A stretch of 64,000 nucleotides of DNA, taken from Pycnopodia helianthoides (taxonomy: Eukaryota; Echinodermata; Asteroidea; Forcipulatida; Asteriidae). Position numbers and translations under genes: made by a program. Positions within the stretch are counted from its first letter, which is position 1, and every line of letters begins with the position of its first letter. Where the stretch lies: assembly GCA_032158295.1 (NCBI GenBank), contig CM063243.1, positions 3,108,948 to 3,172,947 on the forward strand. Direction: 5' to 3'. This document shows positions 1-11,740 of the stretch, in pieces. The notes beneath the pieces are model-generated. The model worked only from the letters and a program-made list of their open reading frames with translations, was not told the DNA's origin and made no database searches.

Positions 1-150
1 GAGTGGTCCAGGGATGAGATAAATACGTTTGTTTTTGATTAACCTTATATAACCCAAACCTTGAAAAAGCTTCTTAGTTCTCAGTCGTCATCAGTTGAGT
101 ATACATAATATCGAGACCAGTTTTAATTTCATCATTATTAGTTCAGTAAA

Positions 151-345
151 ATGGCATCTTTACCTAGAAAGCTGTTGATCGAAGCTGTTAGGTCTTCGGG
201 AGATCTTTCAAATGCTGAAGTTTCACTTGAAATTTGCATGGAATTTTTCTCAACACATCACGATATAAAACGATCAGAAATTCCAAAGGAAATTCATGAA
301 AAGATGAAAGCAACCCTGTGCGAGTTTCTTTATAAACTTAAGTGA
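151..345 (+). CDS. Short ORF of unknown function, possibly a retroelement gag fragment
   Basis: This 64-codon ORF starts with ATG after an AT-rich leader and ends at TGA. The product is mostly charged and polar (Lys, Glu, Ser, Cys) with no domain I recognise. About 200 bases downstream, near 560-630, a reading frame contains a short stretch (ITIKHFGDITAF) that resembles the conserved start of BEL/Pao-type gag proteins, and the region leads into gypsy-like pol remnants. I infer that it could be the 5' part of a dead retroelement. It could equally be a chance ORF. There is no splice or promoter evidence for a host gene. Confidence 0.2.
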   Translation: MASLPRKLLIEAVRSSGDLSNAEVSLEICMEFFSTHHDIKRSEIPKEIHEKMKATLCEFLYKLK

Positions 346-689
346 AAGTGGTAAGCTTGCAGCTGCAACAAATCTCAGTTCGAGAGGAAACATAAAAAAT
401 GGATACTAGCTGAAATATCGTTCCAAGTGGAAGTTGATCACTGGCTGTTTGAATTAAAAGGAACAATGAGGGTAAGGTTCGAGGAAGGAGCATCAGAGTC
501 AGGTACATCGGCACATTCTTCTAGCCACCAACACTATTAACAAAATGAGTATTATTTCAAATCACTGACTCCGAACATCAAGCCAATCACAATTAAGCAT
601 TTTGGTGACATCACAGCATTTTGAAATATGTTCCATTGTCTTTCTCGGGCCAGAAAACCCCTTAAAGCTCACTGGCTATTCAATTAGTT

Positions 690-1375
690 ACATACAACAA
701 TTTTGGCGCAGTTTGACCTCGAGCTGGCCCACTGTGCGCCAACCCCATCTTGATTCGCAGACATTTTGAAGGATTTTTCAAGCATAATGCGTCCGACCTA
801 TAGTGACATTCCAATTAAACATATTGTTGAGCACCATATTATAACGACTGCCCCCCCCCCCTACAGCTGCACCCTCATGCCGTCTTGCACGTGATCGTTT
901 GAAAGTCGCCAAAGATGAGTTCCAACACATGATGGACTTGGGGATCGTGCCCCCTTTGGCCAATAACTGGTCCTCACCGCTCCATGATATGGTCCCCCAA
1001 AAGCAACCTGGGGATTGGCGTCCATGCGGCGACCATTGGACGCTCAACAACAACCAAACAATATTGCAAAAACGGCTATTACGAGTCTGTTTGGGTTCTT
1101 CAAATTTACCCGTATGCCGTTTGGTTTGCGCAACATCGCCCAAACATTCCAACGCTTCATTGATGAAGTAACCAGAGATTTGCATTTTTGTTAGGCATAC
1201 ATCAATGACCTCTTAGTTGCCAGTACAGATGCCGATCAACTTTGTCTCTTGTTTGACCGCCTCCAATAATATGGCGTGATAGTCAATCCCACAAAATGTA
1301 TGTTTGGCATGGACTCGATGGAATTCCTTGGACATCACGTTGACCGTCATGGAGTCCAACCACAAAAAAAGATCT
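690..1375 (+). pseudogene. Ty3/gypsy-like reverse transcriptase relic
   Basis: Conceptual translation in shifting frames gives hallmark blocks of gypsy-type pol in the correct order. First comes a VEHHI segment before the RT (about 820). Then follow EFQHMMDLGIV and GDWRPCGD (about 910-1035), MPFGLRN..QTFQRFIDEV (about 1110-1170), a YINDLLVAS version of the catalytic YxDD box in which the first Asp is replaced by Asn (about 1197-1220), and EFLGHHVDRHG (about 1320-1352). Stops and frameshifts interrupt it, the middle of the RT between the second and third blocks is missing, and no LTR or integrase was found. Family membership is well supported by motif order. The copy is dead. Confidence 0.75.
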
Positions 1376-1436
1376 GGAAACCTGGATCAGCTGCATAAAG
1401 ATTTGGAATCGTCAGACCTGTCTCATTCCAAATCCA

Positions 1437-2340
1437 GACATAACACTGAATTGTCCAAAGCAGTACAAAATCTGCACATCCATCATCTAGAACTGCTCTC
1501 AGTGAACTATGCCCTCCAAGCATTAGTGAGCCATTGACAGAACTTACACATCTTTTTATAAGTGGACAACATGAAAGCCATAGCGTACATTCAAACCACT
1601 TAGGGGAAACACATTAACAAGAACTGCATGTCCAACCTAGCAATCAAGATATGGATATATGGTGTCCACACAGAGGGATAACAGTATGTCGTTAAGAGCA
1701 CCGGACTCTTAAAAAAAAAGGTGTCTTCAGATCAGTCATCCTGTCATCATGGCGTAAATGCACAATTTAACTCAGCATGAAACCGCTGGTGTCTTCAACA
1801 ACAGCTCGATCTAGTTCTTGCACCTTTAGCACATAATCAAGAATTTTTTTCATCTACTATAAGAGGATGGTCTCCAGTATATGTAGGACTATAAATGTCT
1901 ATATGTCGGCCTTTTCCTCAGCACATGCTGGACAACATCATTGGATGACTAGGTTCTTTAATGAAGGGCCTCTTCAACATCTGGCCCTTCTATAAGCCCA
2001 AGTATTCCACTACTTGGGGTGTTGGAAAAACTCTGCACTACCTCAGTTCTTTCCCAACCAATAGAGAGTTAAACTTGTGTCTATTAACGATATAATTAGT
2101 ACGTTGGTGGCACTAGTAAGAGCAGGACGCTGTTCATCTTTATTGGCAATAGATCTACAACATGTGAAAACATCTGAGTCTGCATTTGAAGTTGCTCCAC
2201 TGGCCCAGGCCAAATGTTCCACAGCATCATACAGGCCTGTGCAAAGTGTTGTATTGGAACAATTGTCATCAAATCCTCAACTATAATGCACCTTTTCAGC
2301 AGTGAAGGATTCACAAAACCAAACCCAGCAGGATCAGCCA
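1437..2340 (+). pseudogene. DIRS-like retrotransposon relic: RNase H and tyrosine recombinase fragments
   Basis: Around 1480-1660 the translation shows an RNase H-like pattern (LELLSVNYALQAL, then VDNMKAIAYIQTT) typical of DIRS/Ngaro-type elements. Around 1960-2100 there is a segment (KGLFNIWPFYKPKYSTTW, then VGKTLHYLSSFP) like the core-binding part of their tyrosine recombinases. A decayed continuation runs to about 2280. Several stops and frame changes interrupt it. It lies directly after a gypsy-like RT, so either two unrelated relics are adjacent or one inserted in the other. I assign DIRS-like from general motif resemblance only. Confidence 0.55.
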
Positions 2341-3610
2341 GAACAAACTTAAAATAACAAGATTGTTTTTATCCTACGGTATAAGCCTCATCCACGATCG
2401 CGAAGTTGCTGAAAATTGTCATGGCAGAAGCAGGAATAGACATTTCCCAATTTAAAGCTCCTTCCAAACGTGCAGCCTCTCACAGTTGGGAGCATCAACA
2501 CCTCAAATCCTGCTAACAGCAAATTGGTTCACAAGAATTTGGAAGAGCAGTCCTGTCTTCGGCATAGCTTGGAATTATACAGCTTGTGAGTCTGATGACT
2601 AGGACCAAATCTAATTTCCAATTATGTAGAGGAATTATGCCATATAATTGGAATTATATGATGCTGTACGGGAGGCTCGCGTTCCCTCCCAGGTGCCTCA
2701 GAATTCTTCAGTTCCTACCCATCTGTGAGTCATCAGCCTCAGCCAGGCCTAATGCTTGGTCAGTTTGAATCTACAAAGGAGACATGGTTCATTGGTTTCA
2801 AGGTGTGTTTATGCCTTGTGGACCAGAGATAGGTTGACCAGTGCTACAATGATATCATCATGATGTTAGCACTGTTAGTATGACCTCATTGTATGTGCCA
2901 ACTTTCAATAGGACATGAGTCTTAAAAAGTGCTGTTTGGAATAGAATGGACTTTGGTCAGAAAAAATAGATAATTTATGTAGCACCCTCTTGCTGTCATG
3001 TCATGTTCGGGGGAATCCTGGAGGCTGTACACATTGCTTTTTACGTAGTGCGTCATTTCCAGCAACTAGCTGGTCAGAGTGAAATTTAAAGTGTGCTGCA
3101 CGGCATGATCTAATTTTCTGATGGCCAAGAAGCGCAGGGAATTTTCAGACCTGTCTGACATTTAAAGTAAAAGAAAAAGCTAAAATTATCTCTCACGGTT
3201 GATTTTCCCAGGAATAAAAAAATAAGGGTCTTTACATTGTAACTCCCCTTCTGTTGACATCATGATTATTTGGTAAGCAAAGCCATGAAAATGGGTCAAG
3301 ATGAAATCGGGCTCAGATGACCCAAAAGCTTGCCCTGTCCTACTTTTGTTCAATTCTCAGGAACATATCAAAATTTGTACCAAGTAAAGACAAGGTTAAA
3401 ATCTGGTGCTTTTTTTTTTTTTTAAAGTTGTCACCATTAAAGACATTTTTCTGTTAGATACTTTACAGGCTAAAAACCACCTCTGTAGCTAAGGAGATTC
3501 TGAGGCTGACATACCAGAGAGACAGGTTGCTGGCAGGAGGTAAATCCTCATTTAAAAAATGCATGGTAAGTCTTATCTGAAAACTTTGAAGGTTTAAATT
3601 CAGGCATTCT
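2340..3610. other. No gene recognised
   Basis: ORFs are short in all frames and show no known motif. The stretch includes a T-run near 3412-3423 and unremarkable AT-rich sequence. It may contain decayed transposon DNA, but I see nothing specific. Confidence 0.5.
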
Positions 3611-3611
3611 T

Positions 3612-4106
3612 TCAATAATCAAAAATGTACCATCTCTTTAAAGTTAAAACACAGGATTGTTCTTGCTGGTGGAGAAATTGTTCCCTCCTGCATAAGATTG
3701 GCAGGGGGGCCTCAGACAGATGTGTAGCGCCCACCAAACGTTTCAGCACCTCACCAACGTCTGCCCTATATTGAGTTTTCCCCGCTAACATCAAAGCCTT
3801 GTGGACCTTGATGATGACACCATCGAAAGCCTGGCAGTGCCCAAAATTTATACTGGACCACAGGCCCAATTCCAGTGATTTTAGCAGTAAACTCAAGACT
3901 GGACAAGTGTGATGGTCTTGTGTTTCACAATTCACAAAGAGACAGTTTTTCTCTTTCAGATGGCCGCCCAGGATATCCACCACCTCTTCTTTTGGCAAGG
4001 TGAAGTTGAAATGTCCTCCAAATAGTATGGTACTGGCCACCAGGGGCAGAGTCCAGACATTCATGATGACTTCCTTCCAATTGAACCTTTTGTTTGGCTG
4101 AGACAT
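3612..4106 (-). CDS. Unidentified 164-codon ORF
   Basis: This is the longest open frame outside the RRBP1/KTN1-like gene. It starts with ATG at 4106 on the minus strand and ends at TAA, and its GC content is higher than the flanks. The product has alternating hydrophobic and basic stretches with several Cys and His residues. A short piece (ILFGGHFNFTL) faintly resembles the GDFN box of LINE endonucleases, but the Asp is replaced by His and the neighbouring motifs are absent. It could be a single exon, a decayed retroelement fragment or chance. I do not recognise a family. Confidence 0.3.
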   Translation of the reverse strand: MSQPNKRFNWKEVIMNVWTLPLVASTILFGGHFNFTLPKEEVVDILGGHLKEKNCLFVNCETQDHHTCPVLSLLLKSLELGLWSSINFGHCQAFDGVIIKVHKALMLAGKTQYRADVGEVLKRLVGATHLSEAPLPILCRREQFLHQQEQSCVLTLKRWYIFDY

Positions 4107-4277
4107 TTTTTATAGGAACAGTCCTCACAGGTAATAATAGAAATACTTTACATGTATACCGCACTTAATACTATGTTTCTAAGCGTGACAGTAAGTATTT
4201 ATCCTGGAAGGTATGTGGAGCTATGTTTTTGAGGTATGAGACCTTTTTCCTTTACATAGCACCATGTAATGGTTTAC

Positions 4278-4552
4278 ACGGTGCTGTGGCGCAATACGCG
4301 GCCAATCAAACCAGGAACACCGGGGTGAGCTCCTTCTCTTTACGATAATTGCACTGGGTTCTTTTACGTGCATGACACAACACACAGGACCTACGGCTTT
4401 ACGTCCCATCCAAAGGACATAGCAATAAAGGTTAAGTGTCTTGCTTAAGGACACAAATGTGTCTTGACCGGGACTCGAACCCACACTCTGCTGATCAGAA
4501 ACACCAGAGCTTGAGTCTGGTGTTCTTATTTACTTGACTATGACACGCCGTG
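4278..4552 (-). mobile_element. tRNA-derived SINE, family 1
   Basis: Read on the minus strand this starts with a Leu-tRNA-like head. It has a B-box-type GGTTCGAGTCCC followed by a conserved body (commas in the text mark decay, not gaps). The same body occurs on the plus strand at 52361-52633, and the head recurs at 25440-25559 (minus) and about 48840-48900 (plus). The shared lines include the CTTAAGCAAGACACTTAACC-like section and the final ATTGGCCGCGTATTGCGCC-like section. The family is recognised from repetition inside the window. Confidence 0.75.
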
Positions 4553-4679
4553 GTATAAAGCAATCTCTATAATAAAGTCAGTTAGAGAAATAATGGGTAT
4601 GGTTCTGTTTATATTCATTCACTTGGTATCAGTACACAAGGTGGTTATTAAATCATTGCTTCTATACCCATGAGAAGCT

Positions 4680-7625
4680 GCCTTAATGATGATGCATTAT
4701 ACAATTGCCTTGTCACTTCCAGCTGATAGGTATAATCCTGGCAGTTGGCCCTCACAGCCAAGATGTCTACATCACTGGGGTGATAGCTTTTGGTAATAGA
4801 AATTATGGTTTGTCATTTGCTAGATCATTTTGATTCCAAGAGCTCACTGATAAATATAGCTCATACCAGCGCCAATCCAGAGGAAAACTGTTTCAGGCAT
4901 TCGACGGCCCCTCGACCTACTGTTGCTTAATTTGATTGCAACAACAAAAATGATCCCAAATCCCTCTAAACAATTTTTTTTGCTAATACTGTTGGTTTTC
5001 TTCACTTGTTTTAGATTGAAAGTAAAATAAAACATGTTAAAGGTAAAAGCAAGCTAACTCAACCTGACTGTTTTAATGATGAGTGGCAATCATTCTTAAA
5101 CACTAAATGTTGCAGATTGTGCATTTTGTTTGTGTTGCAGTCAGGATTAGCATCTCCAAAGACATCTACCCGTCAACAAGTAGATGTCCAAGACCAACCT
5201 ATGATAACAAAGCTGCACTATCTCCAGTAAAAGGTAAACTCCTCAAGAAGTATTGTCCTTTTTGATATTAGGTGGACACTGTAGTAATGCACTGTTTGGT
5301 TTGGGTATGATATTATACAGACAATTTTACCCAAACCTAATAGTGTCTAGTGCTATGTCCACCCTTCCTCAAAATGGCTTATACTCTTGTTTTTTGGTAG
5401 TAAAACATTTTACATGACATTTGCTAGATGAGTTTCATTCTTAAAAAGAGCTCACTGAAGTTTATACCAGCACCAATCCTCAAGAGAACTGTTTCAAGCA
5501 AAATACTGTTGCTTACATTCAAAATAAGCAACAGTAATACTGATGCTTATGTTGATTGTAACAATACAAAATAATCTTGATGTGCATGAATTCCTTTAAT
5601 CATTTAGTCCTTTTAGTCTTCAATTGTTTTTGATCAAAAATAAAGAAAACAAATTAAAAAAAAAACAATTTATCTGAAAGTAATTGCTTTAATGTTGGGT
5701 AATGTTTAAAACACTAAATGTTGCAAGTTGTGCATTTTGTTTGTGTTGCAGTCAGGCTTAGCGTCTCCACATCTACCCGTCAACAAGTAGAGGTCCAGGA
5801 ACAACCTATGATAGAGTAACTGCACTCTCCAGTAAAAGGTGAATTCTCTAAACAGTTTACTCTTAGCTTTGGTATTTAATTATGCATGCTGTTTGCTAGG
5901 TTAGTTTCATTTTGAGAGAGCTCATGATAATAAATTCCTACCAGCACGTATCCTTGGGAGAACTGTTTCAGGCATTTGACGTCCCCTTAGTTTATACCTT
6001 TGCTTATTTTGATTGCAACATTTAAAATGATCCTGAAATGCATTAGTTTCTCAAAACAGTTTCTTCCTTTTTTGTAGTGTAAAACAAAATTTGAAGGCAA
6101 AAGCAAGGTATTTGAAACTGACTGTTTGAATTGATTGGTAATGTTTAAAACACTAAATGTTGCAGATTGTGCAATTTGCTTGTGTTGCAGTTAGGCTTGG
6201 CATCTCCACAGACACCTACCCGTCAACAAGGTGATGTCCAAGACCAGCCTATTATGACAGAACTGCACTTTCCACTAAAAGGTGAAAGTATACTTTCAAT
6301 ATTTACCCCCTTTGTCCCAAATGGAGCTTATACTGTAGTAGTATCATCCCAAATCATTAAAAGATGTTTGTTTGTCAGTCATTTCAGAGTTGACAATCTG
6401 GGTTGAATTTTTTTCTGTCGGGTTTTAAACATTTTTTGAAACTTCCCCACCTTGGATGCTTCATGTTAAACACAAATATCAGACAAATTCTAAGCTTTAA
6501 TAAAATTGTGCTTGCCATTTGCTGGAAAGTTTCATTCTGAGAGACAGCTCACTCATAAATGAAGTTCATACCTGCACCAATCCTCAAGAGAACCGTTTCA
6601 AGCAATTGACATCTGAAGTTACTGTTTCGTATTATTTTGATTGCAACAATCAACATATTCCTGGAGTACATGAGTTCCTGTAATCATTTTGTTGAGCTTC
6701 CAATTAACATTTTGTCTTCATTTATTTTTGATTGGAAATAAAGAAAACAAACTCAAGAAAAGCAATTTATCTGAAACTAATTGCTTTAATAATGATGCTA
6801 AATGTTTAATACACTAAATGTTGCAATTGTGTATTTTGTTTGTGTTGCAGTCAAGCTAAGCATCTCTAAAGACATCTACCCGTCAACAAGTAGATGTCCA
6901 AGACCAGCCTACGATAACAGAGCTGCACTCTCCACTAACAGGTGAACTCCCCAAAAGTATACTTTAATATTTATCCCTGGTCCCAATTGCAGTTCTGTAT
7001 TGATTGAATACAGAATACATGTTTTTGCTTTTGTTTAAACGGAAGTTAATATCAGTCATTTTTGTTGCAACAATACAAATCATTCAAAGATACTTGTATG
7101 TTTGGCATTCATTTTAGAGTTGACAGGCTGCGTTGTTGCTGTTGTTTTCAGGCTTCGATGATTTTATAAAATTCCCCAATAATGCTTCATGGAAAACAGA
7201 AATATCAAGACAAATTCTTATTTTTTTGTTATTTCAATTGTGCATGCCATTTGCTTAGATAAATTTTGTTATGAGAGAAAGCTCTCTACTAATTAAAGCT
7301 CATACCAGCACCAATCCTCAAGAGAGCTGTTTCAAGCAATTGACATCCCCGAGTTACTGTTGCTTATTCTTGTGATTGTAACAATCCAAATATTCCTTTA
7401 ATAATTGTTTTTAAATTTAAAATTAGAAAACAAATCCAGGAAAGCAATTGAACTGAACCTAATAAGATGTGTAATGTTTAAACACTTAATGTTGCGAATT
7501 GTACATTTTGTTTAAGTTGCAGTCAGGCTTGCATCTCCAAAGACATCTGCCCGTCAACAAATAGATGTCCAAGACCAGCCTATGATAAAGGAAGCGCACT
7601 CTCCAGTAAAAGGTAATCTCCCAAA
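4680..7625 (+). repeat. Tandem array of five units, each with an exon-like module
   Basis: Five diverged direct repeats of about 440-700 bp. Each unit carries an intron-like portion (shared GCTCATACCAGCACCAATCC and AACACTAAATGTTGCA sections) that ends in TTGTGTTGCAG or a variant, then a conserved ~90-93 bp module, then GGTAA or GGTGA as a donor-like site. The modules lie at 5151-5233, 5752-5839, 6191-6281, 6850-6940 and 7523-7612 (left edges approximate within a few bases). See the module entry and findings. Confidence 0.8.
5142..7613 (+). other. Exon-like modules with 3' and 5' splice consensus (possible repeated exon gene)
   Basis: Each module is preceded by a pyrimidine/T-G-rich tract plus CAG and followed by AAAAG|GTRA. 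In one frame copies 1, 3 and 5 read a similar peptide (GLASPKTSTRQQVDVQDQP and variants) ending near SPVKG. Copies 2 and 4 have indels or stops in that frame. Module lengths of 90, 91, 91, 92 and 93 would not keep a constant frame if all were spliced together. So this may be a pseudogene, a non-coding transcript with repeated exons, or a rapidly evolving gene of which some modules are skipped. No start exon or known domain was found. Confidence 0.4.
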
Positions 7626-7739
7626 AAGTATACTTAAATCATTCACTCCTGGTACCAAATGAGCTCTGTGATAATTGACATAATACATGTTGTTGCTCTC
7701 GTTCAAACAACGCCATTGATTCCCCCTGTATCTGTGTTT

Positions 7740-8245
7740 TCACTGCGATCGCCAGACGAGTCCAGAGCAGTAATCCCAAATGGCTTTAGAGAACTGACAA
7801 CCACCGTGGCGTTTCTTGTTCCTAAGCCTACAGTGGCAAAAACTATTTTTGAAAATGTTTGCTCCAACGATGCCATTGCCTCATAGTCATGCAAAGCCAC
7901 CAAAGCTTTTCTTTGCCCCTTGGAGTAGCAATTACCGGAACTTCTTTTCCTGGCTAGCCCCCAAGGCAGTCAATACAGCCTGACGTACTCCGGGGGGAGA
8001 AGGGGAACGTTCTGGCCAGTGTAAGAGGCGACATTGCTATAGTTCCAGTGTGTCCTCTCTTGGCAGTTCCTCCTTGTATCAGCGGCATCAAGGCCGATAG
8101 CTGGACAAGTCCACTGCTCTACTGAAACAGGGCTTTAGAGAACTTACATCCACCATGGCATCTCTAGCTCCAAAGCCTATGTGGCCAGAAATGCGTTGAC
8201 AACTCTGTTGACCCCTGCTCAGCATCTATTTGACACGGTGATTTC
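7740..8245 (+). repeat. Diverged duplicated segment
   Basis: Two related pieces, about 7780-7850 and 8130-8195, share GGCTTTAGAGAACT, then CCACCATGGC-like and AAGCCTA sections. The first gives a short open frame (7659-7886) with no recognised domain. They directly follow the exon-module cluster and may be its downstream part. Function unknown. Confidence 0.45.
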
Positions 8246-8250
8246 AATTT

Positions 8251-8560
8251 TGCCCTTTTGGTAGAATTGTCTATGCAGACGAGACAAGGGCTATGTCAAC
8301 ATCATGGGCTTTCATAAAAAGGGGTCCCACTTCAAGACTTTCCTCCAAGCAGCTTGCCCTTTTGGTAGAATTGCCCATGGCCACAAGACAAGGGCCATGT
8401 CAACATCATGGGCTTTCATAAAAGGGGTCCCACTTCAGGGACATTCTCCAAGCAGCTTGCCCTTTTGGTAGAATTGCCCATGGCCACAAGACAAGGGTCA
8501 TGTTAACATCATGTGCTGACATAAAAGGGGGTCCCACTTTGGGACATCCTCCAAGACGCC
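8251..8560 (+). repeat. Three tandem copies of a ~104-bp unit
   Basis: Units begin with TGCCCTTTTGGTAGAATTG at 8251, 8355 and 8458. They share the ACAAGGGCTATGTCAACATC and CATAAAAGGGGTCCCACTT sections. The copies differ by a few substitutions and single-base indels. No reading frame is open across all three. Confidence 0.85.
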
Positions 8561-8719
8561 TCCAACATTCACATTGTGTTTACTTACAGGATGTGCTACA
8601 GACCCAAGGAGGAGTTGGCCATGCCAGTTTGGGAACAACTAGACCTCCTGATCCGGCCTCCACACAATGACTGGATGTTGGCTCTACTCTCCTTATAGTA
8701 TGTATCTTGTTTATTTAAA

Positions 8720-9755
8720 AAAAAAAAAATCTGTATTAAGTTATCATTATTATTATTGGGAAATCATTTGACTCTCTTAAAATTGATACCCAAATGTACT
8801 TGATTGTTACTTGTGTAAGTATTGTCACTGCAGAAGTTTGTTCTCTTCAGAACAGGTTCATGACAAGCAAGATAAACACAACATGGGGAAAATGTAAAAA
8901 TAATTTTTTTTTAAGCATGTTTAGATATAAAGGAACCTTTTCCTTGTACACAATGTTTGCCACCCCTTTTTCAGATTTCAAAATGTGTATCAGTCAATGC
9001 AGTTCTTTTTTAGAGTGATGATTGATTGAAATGAATTACTATGGTTTAACTTACCCTAATTATTTGAATCTCCTGATCAGGAGACGGAGAGATCATCAAG
9101 CTCAAAATCTTCCAACCATAAACCTCCCCTGAATAGATAACAGACAAAAGGGAAAATGTTTGTAGCATCACTACTTGTTAAACATTCTCACAGAACGTTG
9201 AGGTCTACTTTAAACAAAAATAAAAGATGAAAAATGAAATGTTTAAAAATAAAGTTTCAAAATCCAATAATGTCTTATGATATTTTAAAGAAAAACTGTC
9301 ACCATCTATCACTGGTGGAGAGGGTCCTCACCGGTTTTAATTACCCCTGCAATGAATCTTGCCCATACAAAATGTTGGCTTACATACAATTCTTATCTGT
9401 AAACTTGAACTTTCAGAGCCAGAGATGTAGCAATAGTTCCTGACATCAAGTGCAGACGGAATCCCCACTGCTGACACCTTGAAGGCTACAGGGCATAAAG
9501 GAGAGCAACGTGTATGTAAACATCGCTTTCATCAAGACATCTTAGCTGTTCATTGAGCAATTATGGATGAACAACCAAAGAGTTTGTTGTCTTCAACAGT
9601 AGGATATTTAAGCTGTTTTAGTTTTGTTGTGTTTATGTTTTCCGTTCTCGTCGTATAGTGGGCTGTTTTCGCAGCACTATACAGTTATAACACTCTTGTA
9701 AATAAGTAGACCATTGTAAGCAAGCATACACGCGTTTTTGGAATTGGCGATCTTA
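8720..9755. other. No gene recognised
   Basis: AT-rich sequence with an A-run at about 8717-8729 and small ORFs without known domains. Nothing else is supportable. Confidence 0.5.
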
Positions 9756-9760
9756 GAGTC

Positions 9761-9928
9761 TTGGTGGTGCGACGATTCGATTGGTGGTGCGGTGACTCGA
9801 TTGGTGGTGCGGCGATTCGATTGGTGGTGCGGCGATTCGATTGGTGGTGCGGAGATACGATTGGTGGTGCGGCGATTCGATTGGCGGTGTGGCGATTCAA
9901 TTGGCAGTGCGGTGATTCGATTGGTGGC
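9761..9928. repeat. 20-bp minisatellite, about 8.4 copies
   Basis: The unit TTGGTGGTGCGGCGATTCGA repeats from 9761 in exact 20-base register to 9928. There are only substitutions and no indels. Long ORFs on both strands here exist only because of the repeat and are not genes. Confidence 0.95.
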
Positions 9929-10089
9929 AAAAATTAATTTGAATTCAAATGCTTGCAATGGTGTACTTATGATATATTGTTATTTTACTGTATGCGTTTG
10001 TTAAACTTTATCAGTGGTATATACAATAAAACTTTGATGTGTTGGTTTTTGCCCTAAATAAGTTTACATTGTTTAAAATTGTTGGTTAT

Positions 10090-11740
10090 GAACATGATTG
10101 CGTTAAGTACAGAAGCGAGGCTGCTGCTGATGGGTTGGAGCGTGAGTCGTGGGGACATAAAGTCATCGCGCGTTTAAATATTGTTGGGAATATTTTGAGT
10201 TTTCGTCTCGTTCAGAAAGAGGACATTGACTTTGTTCACAAGACCTGATAAAATGCGGTGGAATTTGTTATTATTAATACTATTTGTTCTCCATAACTCA
10301 CTAACAAATGTACATATTTCAACATTTCACAAGTAACAAGAGTAACAAATACATGTGAAATTTATAAGATTTAAAAAAATACTTTACAAAATAAAAAAAA
10401 GAAAATTGGAGTAGGCCAGACTCGAGGGGGGAAATAATTTGCCTGTAACCCCAAAATTACAAAGTTGGAATAAATAAAAAATATGATGTTATAAAAAAGA
10501 ACTTCTATGATTTCATTAAAATTACTAAAAACAAACCACCCAATTTCAAGTAGCATATTTTAATGTTAATCAGAACACAAATGTTTAAATGCAGTAGCAA
10601 TTTAACATATCTTGTGATAATTTTTTCTTGTGAATATTTATTTCCAAAATACATGAAATGTTAATCCAAAACAATATTTTTACTTAAGTTTTTAACCTTT
10701 AACGAATCCCGTCAATGTGTTACTTCAGTTAAATGCAAATGATGACGTTCTTAAATATAAATGAATTTATCACAATTTATTTGACAAAAAAATTCAACAA
10801 CAACCTTAAAGTAGATTAACAATTACTTCACTAACAAGTCTATGTTTCAATTGGAATAACTATACATTTTACAGTACTTACTATAATGAAATGAGATTTT
10901 GAGAACTTACTTAAACTTAACAATGTTAAAATAACATCTGATAAAATATAGGCTGACACCCAACTGTCAATTTTTTATTTGAGATACAACAAGTGGTGAA
11001 GATTTTCCCCTTTTAAAAGTATACAAATATACATTTTAGTTTACTTAATGTTCATCTGTTGAAATCACAGGTGAGACAAAGAAATTAATGTTGGGAATTG
11101 GGGTCTTACGAAGACTGCCCACTTTGTATTAACACACAACGACAGTTTAACCAAAATTACTAGTTCTTTAACATAAGTCAGGCCTACATGTAGATGAGCT
11201 CTTTCATAACAATTATGATTATGATTAATAATCAGTAAGCACATGTCCTCTAAACTCTATTCTATTGAATAAGTTAGTTCTACATTTACATGTTACTCTT
11301 GATAATTATGATTAATAAAACTAATGAAACTATTACCAATGGATTACTTTTTAGCTTCTCAGAGAAACAAATAACTCTTAACAGTTTATTATTATAACAC
11401 CTTTCTAACAAGATAATGATTTATTATTATTCTAGGCTTACATGTCTATTACATGATTTACTCTTAAGTTGAAGAGCTAAACTCTAACGACATGTTATTT
11501 TGTACATCACTAACAAGATATTGAAACTTTGTCTATGTCAAAGATTGGTTAAAATGCGAGTCGGGCGGAGATAAAGTCATCGCGTGTTGAAGATATTGCG
11601 ACCAATATCAATAGACTTGTGAAAAAACACCGGGATGTGTTAACATTTTATTTCTCCATAATTCACAGACAAATGAACATATGACATAATTTCACAAGGA
11701 ACAAGATTATGACAGTACATGTTTATCAATAATTATATGT
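10090..11740. repeat. Diverged large direct duplication in AT-rich DNA
   Basis: Sequence around 10140-10350 (ATAAAGTCATCGCGCGTT, then TCTCCATAACTCAC, then ATTTCACAAGTAACAAG) recurs around 11570-11730 with the same order and spacing of landmarks. This indicates a ~1.4-kb tandem duplication that has diverged. No coding potential was found. The rest of 9960-13500 is AT-rich (including 11740-12840) and shows no gene. Confidence 0.55.

Noticed and set aside
9677..10004. Overlapping ORFs of 81-93 codons rich in Arg, Ile, Ser or Gly/Asp
   Set aside because: They are translations of the 20-bp minisatellite and have no independent support.
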